From Xenorhabdus beddingii (GTDB lineage Bacteria > Pseudomonadota > Gammaproteobacteria > Enterobacterales > Enterobacteriaceae), in the NCBI RefSeq assembly GCF_002127545.1, contig NZ_MUBK01000001.1, positions 124,001-188,000 on the forward strand: a stretch of DNA of 64,000 nt. Reading direction: 5' to 3'. Both the position numbers and the translations under genes were made by a program. Of the stretch, positions 12,415 to 21,664 are shown one piece after another; the first letter of the stretch is position 1, and every line of letters starts with the position of its first letter. The notes under the pieces were generated by a model. That model did no database searches. It saw nothing but the letters and a program-made list of their open reading frames with translations, and was not told the origin of the DNA.

Positions 12415-13785
12415 TCAATTGAGTTGTTGACGCCATGCGTTCAGCACATCGGTACGAGTTACAAGGCCAAGGAAGCGATTGTCATCATCAACAATCAAAG
12501 CGACATGACCCGCATCAAAAGTCGCAATCAACTGCGCCAAGGGTGCTTTTTTATGCAGAGTCTGAATCTGACTGGTCATCGCTTGAGTCACAGGCAGGGA
12601 AAAATGGCGGGAATTAGCCTGAATGGTATGCATGAGATCCCATTCATCAATAATGCCGACAACCTGATCGTTTTCGATCACCGGCAGTTGTGAGATGTCA
12701 TAAAGACGCATGCGGCTATGGGCGAGTTGCAGAGTGTCCTGCGGTGCAACTGAAACCGTTGCCCCATCCCGATAACGATAGGTGATGTAATCACTTAAGT
12801 TATTTTCTTGTGGCAGTGAACGTAGCCCCTGCTCCAATAACCAGTAATCATTAAACATCTTCGACAGATATTTGTTGCCGCTGTCACAAGCCAGCGTGAC
12901 CACCCGTTTCGGCGTTGTCTGTGCACGGCAATAACGCAGTGCCGCCGCCAGCAATGTCCCCGAAGAAGAGCCAGCCAAGACACCTTCCTTCAGTAATAAA
13001 TCCCGCGCACTGGAAAATGCCTCTGCATCGGTAATGCTATAGGCGTGATTAACCTGAGAAAAATCACCAAGGGGAGGAACAAAATCCTCTCCGATACCTT
13101 CCACAAACCAACTGCCCGCTTCGTCATAACGACCATGTTCAACATAATCGACCAGAATGGAACCCTTGGGGTCTGCGAGGACAAACTCAGTCTGGGGGGA
13201 AACGTCCTTAAAATACTGACTCAAGCCACCCAGCGTCCCCCCCGAACCCACACCAACGACTATCGCATCTACATGCTGTTCCATCTGCTGCCAGATTTCC
13301 GGGCCTGTCGTTGCAGCATGAGCGGAGGAATTCGCAGGATTGTTGAATTGATCAATATAATAAGACCCGCTGATTTCTTTCGATAAGCGCAGCGCATAAT
13401 CCTGATAATATTCTGGATGCCCTTTCCCCACATCAGAGCGTGTCAGGCGCACATCCGTTCCCAGTGCCCGCAGGTGATAAATTTTCTCCCGACTCATTTT
13501 ATCCGGCACGACCAAAATCAACTTATAACCTTTCATTGCGGCGACCAATGCCAGCCCGATACCGGTATTACCCGCCGTGGCTTCAATGATAGTCCCCCCC
13601 GGTTTCAACAAACCCTGATTTTCGGCCTGTTCAATCATTGAAAGCGCAACACGATCTTTAATCGATCCACCCGGATTTTGGTTCTCTAACTTAATGAACA
13701 ACCGGCATGGACCGGTATCCAGATGAGTAAGTTCTAGTAACGGTGTATTCCCTATAAGTTCAAGAACCGAACGTGGTACTGCCAT
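12415..13785 (-). CDS. Cystathionine beta-synthase with CBS domains
   Basis: A 456-residue enzyme condensing serine (or O-acetylserine) with homocysteine to cystathionine. The PLP fold runs from ELIGNTPLLEL to about residue 320, with PLP lysine K43 in GGSIKDR and the phosphate loop VGVGSGGTLGG. Two CBS repeats follow at about 330-456 (LYDISQLPVIENDQVVGIID and ALIVDDDNRFLGLVTRTD). The ATG at 13785 is chosen because AGAGG precedes it and the protein starts like the family; an upstream start at 13818 adds only 11 unlike residues. Partner of the lyase downstream. A ProQ-free simple operon; no regulator is visible. Confidence 0.88.
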   Translation of the reverse strand: MAVPRSVLELIGNTPLLELTHLDTGPCRLFIKLENQNPGGSIKDRVALSMIEQAENQGLLKPGGTIIEATAGNTGIGLALVAAMKGYKLILVVPDKMSREKIYHLRALGTDVRLTRSDVGKGHPEYYQDYALRLSKEISGSYYIDQFNNPANSSAHAATTGPEIWQQMEQHVDAIVVGVGSGGTLGGLSQYFKDVSPQTEFVLADPKGSILVDYVEHGRYDEAGSWFVEGIGEDFVPPLGDFSQVNHAYSITDAEAFSSARDLLLKEGVLAGSSSGTLLAAALRYCRAQTTPKRVVTLACDSGNKYLSKMFNDYWLLEQGLRSLPQENNLSDYITYRYRDGATVSVAPQDTLQLAHSRMRLYDISQLPVIENDQVVGIIDEWDLMHTIQANSRHFSLPVTQAMTSQIQTLHKKAPLAQLIATFDAGHVALIVDDDNRFLGLVTRTDVLNAWRQQLN

Positions 13786-13957
13786 TATTAGCCTCTTGAG
13801 AATCGGTAAAATTTGCAAATAAAACGTTTAGATTGGGGGAGAATAACGCCGCATGGCAATTAATATGAAAGAACAAATACAAACTACATATAACAAAAGG
13901 TAATTAACTAATTCGATATTGGTAGATAAAAATCGCTTTGGCGACAGACTTGCCCTA

Positions 13958-14540
13958 GTACTACAGTCGTAATTGCTCTGTCATCATAGGGTTATTCCGA
14001 CGACGATAATGACATTGTTGTGCATAGTATTGGTGTCGTCGCCACCAGTCTGACCAATGTAAAATCGGTTCGACTGCCTCTCCCGTTTTTTTCCTCAATT
14101 TTGACAACAGCTTACGTAGTTTCGGGATACCCAGGGCTACCAACCCCGCCGGTGTTTTTTTCTCCTGTATTCGCAAGACGCCAGAACCGCATGAGCCAAT
14201 AGCGATAAGGTAATGTGCCGATACCAACTGTGCCATTGCCGCACTTCATCATGATCCAAGCCACATTCCCCTTTCGTTTCCTCAAAACCACTTCCAATTT
14301 CCCAGCGACACCCTGCCACCTGAACCAGGGTTTTCAGGTCAGCCTGTTCTCTGCGGGCATAGACGATATAATAAGCCCGCTCCTGTTTCTCATCCCGGCG
14401 GCACCCAAACCCAGTCGTACCAACGTTCTCCCTTGGTCCCCGATCCCGCAGAGTGTTTTTCCCAACACGGGAAAGGCAAACTGTCCACAATCCTGTCGGC
14501 TCGGGTATACATAGGTCCTTGCCACCACACGCTTTCATTT
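13958..14540 (-). mobile_element. IS701-type element, truncated copy
   Basis: This stretch repeats 19231-19880 almost exactly, beginning with the same terminal GTACTACAGTCGTAATTGCT. It encodes on the minus strand the C-terminal half of the transposase (CRWEIGSGFEETKGECGLDHDE, then WSDWWRRHQYYAQQ) with several frame breaks. About 64 bases present in the full copy are deleted near 14400. The homology stops abruptly at about 14540, where an IS5-type fragment begins. Non-functional. Confidence 0.85.
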
Positions 14541-14846
14541 TGGTGATTGCCGATAAAGGGTATGATAGTGAAGCACTAAGAAAAACGATCAGAAAACAAG
14601 GTGCTGCTCCCGTGATCCCGTATCGAAAAAACACCCGCGAAAAGAACAAAAATATCGATAAAGGATTATATCTCTATCGGCATTGGGTAGAAAATGTCTT
14701 TGGCAGAATTAAACTTTTTCGAGCAATAGCAACAAGATACGATAAATTAGAACGAAACTATGCCAGTCAGGTAGCACTGGCATTTATAGTAGTTTGGCTA
14801 CCAATGTGGGCTGTGTAAATGATGAACGAAAAACGTCAACAGCCCC
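14541..14846 (+). mobile_element. IS5-family fragment (transposase C-terminus)
   Basis: The plus strand at about 14541-14818 reads IADKGYDSEALRKTIRKQGA, then RHWVENVFGRIKLFRAIATR, ending at WLPMWAV-stop: the C-terminal third of an IS5-family DDE transposase. The segment after the stop, up to a CTAG near 14846, looks like the element's outer end. It is fused directly to the IS701 fragment, so only a chimeric remnant remains. Confidence 0.8.
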
Positions 14847-14859
14847 TAGTATTCATTGG

Positions 14860-15189
14860 TTAGTTCCCCATCAACGCACGTAACGCAAGAAAAACCAGAT
14901 AACCCACTAAAATGATGCCGAAGAAGTTTTTCATCCGCGTCGCAATGACAACAGTTATCAGAGTCGCCAGCATAAAGGCATTACCCAAAGAAAGGTTCAA
15001 TGTTTCTGTCTGAGTGTCCATCATCACGCCGTTGGCGATAATAACGGTTAGGATGGCTGGTGGCAGTAGTTCAAATGCATCCTTAATTACCGATGGCAGC
15101 GTAATATAATTAGCAAAAATAAACGCTACGCTGCGCACAGCAAACACTGTTACGCCCATGGCTAGGATCACCATCATAGTATCACTCAT
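14860..15189 (-). CDS. azlD: AzlD-family branched-chain amino acid transport subunit
   Basis: A 109-residue membrane protein with about four hydrophobic segments, of the AzlD family. AzlC-AzlD pairs export amino acids; the best known case is azaleucine resistance in Bacillus. Its ATG overlaps the azlC stop by one base (TAATG), with GAAGGAGAAG just upstream, so the two are translationally coupled. It is the last gene of the sbnA-sbnB-azlC-azlD run. Here the likely cargo is diaminopropionate or a related amino acid; that is inferred from context only. Confidence 0.85.
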   Translation of the reverse strand: MSDTMMVILAMGVTVFAVRSVAFIFANYITLPSVIKDAFELLPPAILTVIIANGVMMDTQTETLNLSLGNAFMLATLITVVIATRMKNFFGIILVGYLVFLALRALMGN

Positions 15190-15917
15190 TACTTCTCCTT
15201 CTTTATTATCTGCCGTTGACGCTGGCGCAAATTTTGTACCAATTTAACAATAATCACCGAAGCAGCACAGGCAACCAAGATGCCAAGGTTATAAGGCAGA
15301 TGAGCGCACAACATCCACACCACTAGCGCAACCAGCGAAACTGCAAAATTGCGGGGTATCCTCAGATAGGGAACTAACATGGCGACAAACGTGGCGTAGG
15401 CAATAAACTCTAGTCCCCAAGCAGACGCAAAAGCCGACAACATATCACCGAGAAACAGACCGATAGCAGTGCCTATAATCCAGTTAAAATAAAAAATCAG
15501 CACACAACTCATAAAATAGATATTCTTATCAGCCTGCTGCCCTGATTCACTAAAGCGTTCTTTCGCCATCACAAATACAGCATCGATCAGGCCAAATGCC
15601 AGTATAATGCGCCAGCTGAGAGGGATCGCCTTCACTTCATCAACCAACGAGATGGCATAAAGAAAAAAGCGCAAACTCAGAAGCAAAGTAGTGATCAGTG
15701 CTACCGTCAGTTCGGTATGAGATAGAATCAGTTGAAGTCCGACAAACTGGGCTGCCCCGGAATAGATAAACCCAGACATTACCAGGCCGTCTTTGATAGT
15801 GAGACCACCGGCGATCACCAAAGCTCCAAACACTACTCCGGAAAGAGTTGAAGAAATCAGAAGGGGTGAGGAGCGCCTAAAAGCCAGCATTACTTCACGT
15901 TTAATCACATTACTCAT
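15189..15917 (-). CDS. azlC: AzlC-family amino acid transporter
   Basis: A 242-residue inner-membrane protein of the AzlC family with multiple hydrophobic helices (PLLISSTLSGVVFGALVIAG near the N-terminus and GFIYSGAAQFVGLQLI). GFIYSGAAQF is the family's most conserved stretch. The ATG at 15917 is preferred over 15959: GGGAG precedes it at good spacing, and the later start avoids overlapping sbnB, leaving 7 bases. It pairs with azlD. Proximity to sbnA/sbnB suggests export of the amino acid made by them. Confidence 0.87.
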   Translation of the reverse strand: MSNVIKREVMLAFRRSSPLLISSTLSGVVFGALVIAGGLTIKDGLVMSGFIYSGAAQFVGLQLILSHTELTVALITTLLLSLRFFLYAISLVDEVKAIPLSWRIILAFGLIDAVFVMAKERFSESGQQADKNIYFMSCVLIFYFNWIIGTAIGLFLGDMLSAFASAWGLEFIAYATFVAMLVPYLRIPRNFAVSLVALVVWMLCAHLPYNLGILVACAASVIIVKLVQNLRQRQRQIIKKEK

Positions 15918-15924
15918 GTATCGA

Positions 15925-16941
15925 TCAACTCCCGCTATATGCGTCAGGGAAAAAGTCATAAATGCATACTTTATCCTCAGTATTGAGAGTCTCCAGTAAT
16001 TGTTGCGCTACAGCCAGATCGAGAATCCCCATACCAAACGGCGAGAATATACGTGGTCGGCTGTTATCTGGAGCAACACGTCGTTCAATTAAATCAGCGA
16101 TTCCTCCCGCCATAAAATCATGATGACCTACTTGCAGGCTGGCGAGATGGGGTGAAGTCTGTGCCTTCAGGCAGTGGCTGACATCATCCGCTATGTTCTG
16201 CCCTACCAGAATGATTTCCGGTGCCAGATCACGCAACGACATATGCAGCACGGTCGGCGCATGGCTGAACCAAGCGGGAGAAGTAATATAGGGCTGGGTT
16301 GCTGAAGTAGCAATCAGCACCATATCTGATTCACGGATGGTGGATTCCAGAGGCGCACTGTAACTGGTGCCGGTCCAACCAACAGACTTGTCGCGAAACA
16401 TCTGACTACGGGTTTCACTGAGATCGCACATACAGAGTGTATCGATTTCCCATCCCAGCTTTACTAGCAGTTCCAAGGTACGGTACGCAATAGGTCCGCA
16501 ACCTACCACGCCCAGCTGTTTAATTTTTTTCGGTGTCGGATGCAAATAACTGGCTCCGAGTATCGCCGAGGCGGCGGTACGCGCCGCGCTGATCAGACTA
16601 CCTTCAAGACAAGCGCGGGGATAACCAGTGTGTCGGTCATTTACAATCAACACTGTCGAAGCACGATCCAATCCCTTATCAATATTTTCTGGGAAGCTGG
16701 ATATCCACTTAATGCCCGTAATCGGATTGTCGCTTTCAATAGAAGCAGGTAGAGCGATAATTCTCTGTCGTGGGTGATCTGGAAAACGCAGGAAATAGCT
16801 GTCTGGGTTGATAGTATTATCATGTGCGTGTTGCAGGTAAGCCTGTTTAACTGCCTTCACAAGTGCATCAGGGTTCGCATCCAGCCAAGGGGCGATTTGT
16901 GCAGCACCAATTACCGTAAAAGAAGGTGTAGTATTTGCCAT
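15925..16941 (-). CDS. sbnB: 2,3-diaminopropionate biosynthesis protein SbnB
   Basis: A 338-residue member of the ornithine cyclodeaminase/mu-crystallin family. In staphyloferrin B biosynthesis SbnB oxidatively hydrolyses N-(1-amino-1-carboxy-2-ethyl)-glutamate, using NAD, to L-2,3-diaminopropionate and 2-oxoglutarate. Supporting residues: GIKWISSFPENIDKGLDRAS, the Rossmann loop LGVVGCGPIAYRTLELL near 155-170, and the C-terminal FSPFGMGILDLAVA. It is 34 bases downstream of sbnA, its obligate partner. The pair is clear. No siderophore or NRPS genes accompany it here, so the end product is unknown. Confidence 0.88.
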   Translation of the reverse strand: MANTTPSFTVIGAAQIAPWLDANPDALVKAVKQAYLQHAHDNTINPDSYFLRFPDHPRQRIIALPASIESDNPITGIKWISSFPENIDKGLDRASTVLIVNDRHTGYPRACLEGSLISAARTAASAILGASYLHPTPKKIKQLGVVGCGPIAYRTLELLVKLGWEIDTLCMCDLSETRSQMFRDKSVGWTGTSYSAPLESTIRESDMVLIATSATQPYITSPAWFSHAPTVLHMSLRDLAPEIILVGQNIADDVSHCLKAQTSPHLASLQVGHHDFMAGGIADLIERRVAPDNSRPRIFSPFGMGILDLAVAQQLLETLNTEDKVCIYDFFPDAYSGS

Positions 16942-16975
16942 AATTACTCTTTATTTGTGTGTTATTCAAAATGTC

Positions 16976-17935
16976 TCAGGTAGATTCTGCGACTGGCGAC
17001 AGAGTAGGAAAGTGAGTTTTGACCCAATTAGGGTTATAAATGGTATCAATACAACGATCGCCCATGTCCGGTAAGATTGCCACTACACATGCTCCTAAGG
17101 GCAGCATCGGTGTATATTGTTCAACACCCGCCAGTACCGTACCTGACGATCCACCTAACAGCAGACCACGTTGAGCTAACCGATGACACATAGCCACGGC
17201 ATCAATTCCTGGAATCATCAGCAATTCATCAAAGTTGGAGTGGACACGGATTGCAGGAGGATTGCTAGTGCCAAGACCTGGAATAAGACGTTTTCCTGCT
17301 GGTTGACCAAAAGTGACGGAGCCTTTACTATCCACCGCGATTATACGGGCACTGGGCGCATGTTCCCGAAGATAGCGTGATACCCCGCCTAATGTGCCGG
17401 TTGTACCGGCACCGATAAAAACATAATCTGGTGTGGGAAAAACGCTCAGAATCTCCGGTCCGGTTGACAGGTAGTGGGCTCTGACATTTTCCTCGTTTTC
17501 ATATTGGTTAACCCAGAGCAATTGTTCATCCTGCGCAAGCATGGATTTGATCAGGTTGATACGGGTAGCAAGAAAACCGCCATTTTCATCCCGTTTCTGA
17601 ACTATAATCAACTCTGCGCCGTAGGCCTCAATAATGCGTGCGGTCTGCGGTGAAATGTTCGGGTCGCTGATACAAGTAAATTTGTAGCCTTTAGCGGCAC
17701 AAATCATTGATAATGCTAAACCCAGGTTTCCCGAAGAGCTCTCAATAATTCGCATACCCGGAAGTAGTTTTCCTTCATTTTCCAGTTGCGTTATCATATG
17801 CAGTGCTGACTTAAATTTTATCGATCCAGTGGCCGAAAATCCTTCTAGCTTCAGGTTTACATTAATTCCGTCAGCAATATCTATCTTTATAAAAGCCTTT
17901 GAAAACAGTAAATCGTACGGGTTGTCAACAATCAT
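16976..17935 (-). CDS. sbnA: 2,3-diaminopropionate biosynthesis protein SbnA
   Basis: A 319-residue PLP enzyme of the cysteine synthase fold. SbnA joins O-phosphoserine and glutamate into N-(1-amino-1-carboxy-2-ethyl)-glutamate, the substrate of SbnB. Visible motifs: GSIKFKSA with the PLP lysine, ESSSGNLGLALS (substrate loop), the phosphate loop GAGTTGTLGG, and GGSSGTVLAG. The ATG at 17935 follows GGGAAAG. It heads the sbnA-sbnB-azlC-azlD operon; the AT-rich 17940-18120 is the likely promoter region. A plain cysteine synthase is the alternative, but adjacency to sbnB argues strongly for SbnA. Confidence 0.87.
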   Translation of the reverse strand: MIVDNPYDLLFSKAFIKIDIADGINVNLKLEGFSATGSIKFKSALHMITQLENEGKLLPGMRIIESSSGNLGLALSMICAAKGYKFTCISDPNISPQTARIIEAYGAELIIVQKRDENGGFLATRINLIKSMLAQDEQLLWVNQYENEENVRAHYLSTGPEILSVFPTPDYVFIGAGTTGTLGGVSRYLREHAPSARIIAVDSKGSVTFGQPAGKRLIPGLGTSNPPAIRVHSNFDELLMIPGIDAVAMCHRLAQRGLLLGGSSGTVLAGVEQYTPMLPLGACVVAILPDMGDRCIDTIYNPNWVKTHFPTLSPVAEST

Positions 17936-18200
17936 TTATTCTTTCCCATTCACTATTTTTCTACACACCTGGATGATGTGAAGCATGTTAAAGATAAAAT
18001 AGAAACATGTGATATTTATTAAAATATTATTAAAATAAATGACACTTTTTTACCATGTATTCTGAAGATAAAAAACAGAATATAAAAAAAACAAAATATT
18101 TTTTAATACAGGAATAATACCTTGGAAAAGACCAAATGATGGGTCACGTATTCAACCCGTTGATGTTTGTACATAATCGCCATTTTTTCGGAGAAATGAA

Positions 18201-18902
18201 ATGGCGACGGTTGAAGTAAGATATCGATTTTGTCAGCAAATTGAATGCGTCAAAAAGCATGGCAAAGGCGATTCGGGGTATCAACACTATCGCTGTTTCT
18301 CCTGCAAACGAACCTTTCAACTTGATTACGCCTATCGGGCGTGCCAGGCAGGTATAAAAGAGCAAGTCGTTGATTTTGCCATAAACAACGCCGGTATCCG
18401 TGATACTACCCGTGCATTACATATCAGTATTAGTGCCCTTGTCCGTGTTTTAAAAAACTTAAACCGCAATGCGTAACGCCGCTCCCCCTGGATAATGTAA
18501 ACGTTCAGCTTATTTGTGAAGTTGATGATGCGTGGTTATTCGTCGGGAATAAAAAATGCCAACGCTGATTATGGTATGCTTGCGAGCCTCATCCGGAACG
18601 GATCATTGCTCATATGTTTGGAGCGAGAAGCAAAAAACACTCAGGAAACTTCTCAAAAGCTCGCCTCGTTCAATGTTGTTTTCTGGTGTACAGATAATTT
18701 CAAGGCTTACAATCTATTACCAAAAAGCCAGTACTTTGTCGGAAAAACCTTCATGCAGCGTATCGAGTGGGAGAATTTGACATTACGCAACCGACTTAAG
18801 CGACTCAATCGTAAGATACTGGGGTATTCTAAGTCGCCGGAAATAATGGATGGATGTTCTCATTCAGCAGTCGGCATCAATGTGCCAAAATGGCAGAGTT
18901 AA
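18201..18902 (+). pseudogene. IS1-family transposase remnant (insA/insB)
   Basis: 18201-18476 encodes an InsA-like protein with zinc-finger cysteines (YRFCQQIECVKKHGKG, YRCFSCKRTFQLDY). The InsB part follows in another frame (NVQLICEVDDAWLFVGNKK) but is interrupted: a Trp codon in QRWLWYACEP has become TGA near 18566, another stop lies near 18700, and further shifts follow. The C-terminal NRLKRLNRKILGYSKS is recognisable at about 18790-18840. The element extends roughly from 18135 to 18915 and is dead. Its right side truncates the ccdA remnant. Confidence 0.85.
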
Positions 18903-18927
18903 ACATAGTCATTTGATTACGGGAGCG

Positions 18928-19119
18928 TCCAGGTAGATGAAGCTCGTAATTTAGGGATCAACTTATCAGCGACACTAGACAAACTGTTGTCCTATGTTGT
19001 TCATGAGAAAAGAAGACAGCAATGGAAAGCTGAAAATAAAGTTGGTATCGACGTTTTCAATGAATTTTAGCGTGATGCAAGGCTATTTACCGATGATGAT
19101 GAATATGGGGTTATTTGAT
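18928..19119 (+). pseudogene. ccdA: ccdA antitoxin remnant
   Basis: The frame reads VDEARNLGINLSATLDKLL, then EKRRQQWKAENKVGIDVFNEF, a stop at 19068, and RDARLFTDDDEYGVI to the TGA at 19117. The RxxWKAEN core and the acidic tail match CcdA antitoxins, which bind and neutralise the gyrase poison CcdB. The N-terminal DNA-binding part is missing where the IS1 remnant ends, and an in-frame TAG splits the rest, so it is not functional. Confidence 0.8.
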
Positions 19120-19230
19120 GACTCGGTACGCTGTTTACCGTAACAAATATTAGTCGATTATGATTCACGGGTAATAATGCCGATTGCTTTACTGTCAGAT
19201 AAAAATACACGCGTCAAAATGTTAACACTA
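19118..19230 (+). pseudogene. ccdB: ccdB toxin remnant, cut by IS
   Basis: An ATG overlapping the ccdA stop (ATGA) begins MTRYAVYRNK. One frameshift later comes ILVDYDSRVIMPIALLSDKN and RVKMLT, matching the N-terminal third of CcdB (gyrase inhibitor). The IS701-type element starts immediately after, at 19231, and no more ccdB appears beyond its other end. This is a decayed type II toxin-antitoxin module. Confidence 0.72.
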
Positions 19231-20550
19231 GTACTACAGTCGTAATTGCTCTGTCATCATAGGGTTATTCCGACGACGATAATGGCATTGTTGTGCATAG
19301 TATTGGTGTCGTCGCCACCAGTCTGACCAATGTAAAATCGGTTCGACTGCCTCTCCTGTTTTTTCCCTCAATTTTGACAACAGCTTACGCAGTTCCGGGA
19401 TACTCAGGGCTACCAACCCCGCCGGTGTTTTTTTCTCCTGTATTCGCAAGACCGCCAGAACCGCATGAGCCAATAGCGATAAGGTAATGTGCCGATACCA
19501 ACTGTGCCATTGCCGCACTTCATCATGATCCAAGCCACATTCCCCCTTCGTTTCCTCAAAACCACTTTCAATTTCCCAGCGACACCCTGCCACTTGAACC
19601 AGGGTTTTCAGGTCAGCCTGTTCTCTGCGGGCATAGACGATATAATAAGCCCGCTCCTGTTTCTCATCCCGGCTGCGCCGAACCCGCAGATAATGACCAT
19701 AATTCCGTTCTTCCTCACTGAGTTGCAAACGCCAAAGCGGCACCCAAACCCAGTCGTACCAACGTTCTCCCTTGGTCCCCGATCCCGCAGAGTGTTTTTC
19801 CCAACACGGGGAAGGCAAACTGTCCACAATCCTGTCGGCTCGGGTATACGTAGGTCCTTGCCACCACACGCTTTCATTTTTGAGGCTCGCCAGTACAAAC
19901 TGTTGATATCGGGATTCCAACCCGCACCGTAGGCGACGATCTTGACCATAAACCGTATCGGCGGTCACCCAGCCACAAGGAACGCCGGCATCTAATGCAC
20001 GTTCCAGCATCTGTTGGGCAAGTTGGGGTTTGGTGGCAAAGGTGACCGCGTCAGGAATGCCGGCGGCTTTACAGCGGGGCCGGTCATCTGTCCATCGTTC
20101 AGGCAGGTATAAGGCCCGGTCAATAAAAGCATGGCCGCCCTGACTGGCATAACAGAGAAAGACGCCTGTCTGACTGTTTTCTACCCGTCCGGCGGTACCG
20201 CTATATTGGCGTTGGACGCCAGCAGAATGGGTGCTTTTTTGATAAAACCGGTTTTATCAACGATAAGGATCCCTTGCTCATCACCGAGATGGTCAGTCAC
20301 ATAGTCGCATAAGATATCGCGGGCCGCCTCGACATCCCAATGGGCCCGTTCCAGAAAATACTGAATGCCATCAGGCGAGGCTGCGTTGCTGTGGACTGGC
20401 ATGGTGAAATAACGGTATCAGACGCGTATGTAATGAGAGCTGTTCTTGTTCCCAAAGGTTGATAGGTGAGTGTATTGAACACCTCCCCCTATTTTCAGGA
20501 AAAATATATCATGAGCGATCATGCCACAATGGAGCGTACGACTGTAGTAC
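19231..20550 (-). mobile_element. IS701-type insertion sequence, full length
   Basis: The element is bounded by 14-base inverted repeats, GTACTACAGTCGTA (19231-19244) and TACGACTGTAGTAC (20537-20550), giving about 1320 bases. Flanking bases (ACTA and CAGG) do not form an obvious target duplication. It inserted into the ccdB remnant. A truncated second copy in the same orientation is at 13958-14540. Confidence 0.82.
19234..20482 (-). pseudogene. IS701-family transposase, disrupted
   Basis: The minus strand encodes an IS701-like DDE transposase in pieces. A C-terminal 258 residues at 20010-19234 contain WVTADTVYGQDRRLRCGLE (catalytic Asp) and CRWEIESGFEETKGECGLDHDE (catalytic Glu). N-terminal pieces at 20482-20297 and 20402-20181 lie in other frames (ILIVDKTGFIKK carries the first Asp, with a shift at about 20210). 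At least two frame breaks make the transposase inactive, though both ends survive and could be moved in trans. Confidence 0.82.
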
Positions 20551-20710
20551 CAGGCAGGAGTTTACGACGATTTTCGTTAAACAGAACGTCACTCAATCTG
20601 TTTTATCGCCTTTACCACCCGCAAAACGCCCAGAGAAATCTACAATTAAATGACAAAAACAAAACAATCACACAGCAATGACACAACTATAAGAATAAAA
20701 GGATCATGAT

Positions 20711-21613
20711 ATGTATACAGAAAAAGAAGCCGCCGAACTTGCATCGTTAGTGTTATACGCATCGGATATGAACGCTCAATACTACAATGATCCGACTCCC
20801 CCTCCTGATCCGCGCATTGAAGAAGATGAATGGGAACTCAAGGGGTATATTTGGGGGAATGATCTGACGACCAAAACAGATCCGGAAACGCATGAGAAAA
20901 CACTTTTCCATCTGCCGACAAATGTCTGTTACGGATACGTTGCAGAGATGAAGCGGGGCAAAGGAAGATATGTCGTTGTTATCCGTGGGACAGACCCGAC
21001 AAACTTATTAGAGATCATCCAAAGTCTGGATAGCAAGTTGGTTTCACCGTGGATTAACGTTCCAAACCAAAAAGTGCATGCGGGTTTTTTTAAGGCATAC
21101 AGGAAGTTAAAATTCAAGCCACGAGAAGCCATGCCCGGTTATGATTACAATCTGGTGGATTTACCCAATGGACTTGCTGGTTTTATCAGCTTAAAGGGGG
21201 GATACACAGTAACGATCATCGGCCATAGCCTTGGGGCAGCAATCGCCTCTTACCTCATGTATGATATCGCCCCCCTGTTCCGCCGTCGTTTTGCCTGTTT
21301 GTTTGCCTGCCCACGGCCAGGGAACCAAACATTTGCTAACAGCATTCAGGAATGTTTTTTCAACAATGCAGCCAATTATGAAGTAATTAATTATACAGAA
21401 GACCTCGTTCCTCATTACCCGCCAGAGGTTTCAGGTTACGCTTCACTATCACATACCACCCATCTCTCTACACCGGATAATGTGAATATTCCTGATGGAC
21501 TGGTATGTAACCATATTTTAGCCAGTTACATTGCCCGATTGGATTTTGATAAATATAAAAAGATCATGGCAAGCAGCCATACCAAAATACGAGATTCTTG
21601 CGTGCGCCTTTAG
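20711..21613 (+). CDS. Class 3 lipase family protein
   Basis: A 300-residue alpha/beta hydrolase of the lipase class 3 (Pfam Lipase_3) type. The nucleophile elbow GHSLG is at 171-175 (Ser173), with likely triad partners Asp231 (TEDLVPHY) and His268. VVIRGTDP at 89-96 and VHAGFF at 122-127 are the usual oxyanion and pre-elbow motifs. No signal peptide is seen. An AAAGGATCATGAT ribosome site precedes the ATG. Just past the TAG stop, three 15-base repeats keep an alternative frame open to 21753, so the protein may once have had a longer, lysine-rich C-terminus. Similar lipases (Photorhabdus Pdl type, recalled) are linked to toxin secretion. It may be a secreted effector paired with the next gene. 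Confidence 0.85.
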   Translation: MYTEKEAAELASLVLYASDMNAQYYNDPTPPPDPRIEEDEWELKGYIWGNDLTTKTDPETHEKTLFHLPTNVCYGYVAEMKRGKGRYVVVIRGTDPTNLLEIIQSLDSKLVSPWINVPNQKVHAGFFKAYRKLKFKPREAMPGYDYNLVDLPNGLAGFISLKGGYTVTIIGHSLGAAIASYLMYDIAPLFRRRFACLFACPRPGNQTFANSIQECFFNNAANYEVINYTEDLVPHYPPEVSGYASLSHTTHLSTPDNVNIPDGLVCNHILASYIARLDFDKYKKIMASSHTKIRDSCVRL

Positions 21614-21664
21614 TCAAAAAGCAAGTAGTTAAAAAGCAAGTAGTCAAAAAGCAGGCAGTCAATA
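21611..21664 (+). repeat. 15-bp tandem repeat, about 3.5 units
   Basis: Units TAGTCAAAAAGCAAG, TAGTTAAAAAGCAAG and TAGTCAAAAAGCAGG, then a partial CAGTCAATA. The unit length is a codon multiple. In the frame one base off the lipase, each unit encodes VKKQV or VKKQA, and that frame is open from 21613 to the TAA at 21751. Confidence 0.85.

Noticed and set aside
14453-14818. A single 121-residue plus-strand gene
   Set aside because: Its first third is antisense to the IS701 remnant; only the C-terminal part is a real IS5 transposase fragment.
19489-19932. Plus-strand 147-codon ORF
   Set aside because: Antisense to the IS701 transposase; the same shadow frame appears in the other copy at 14215.
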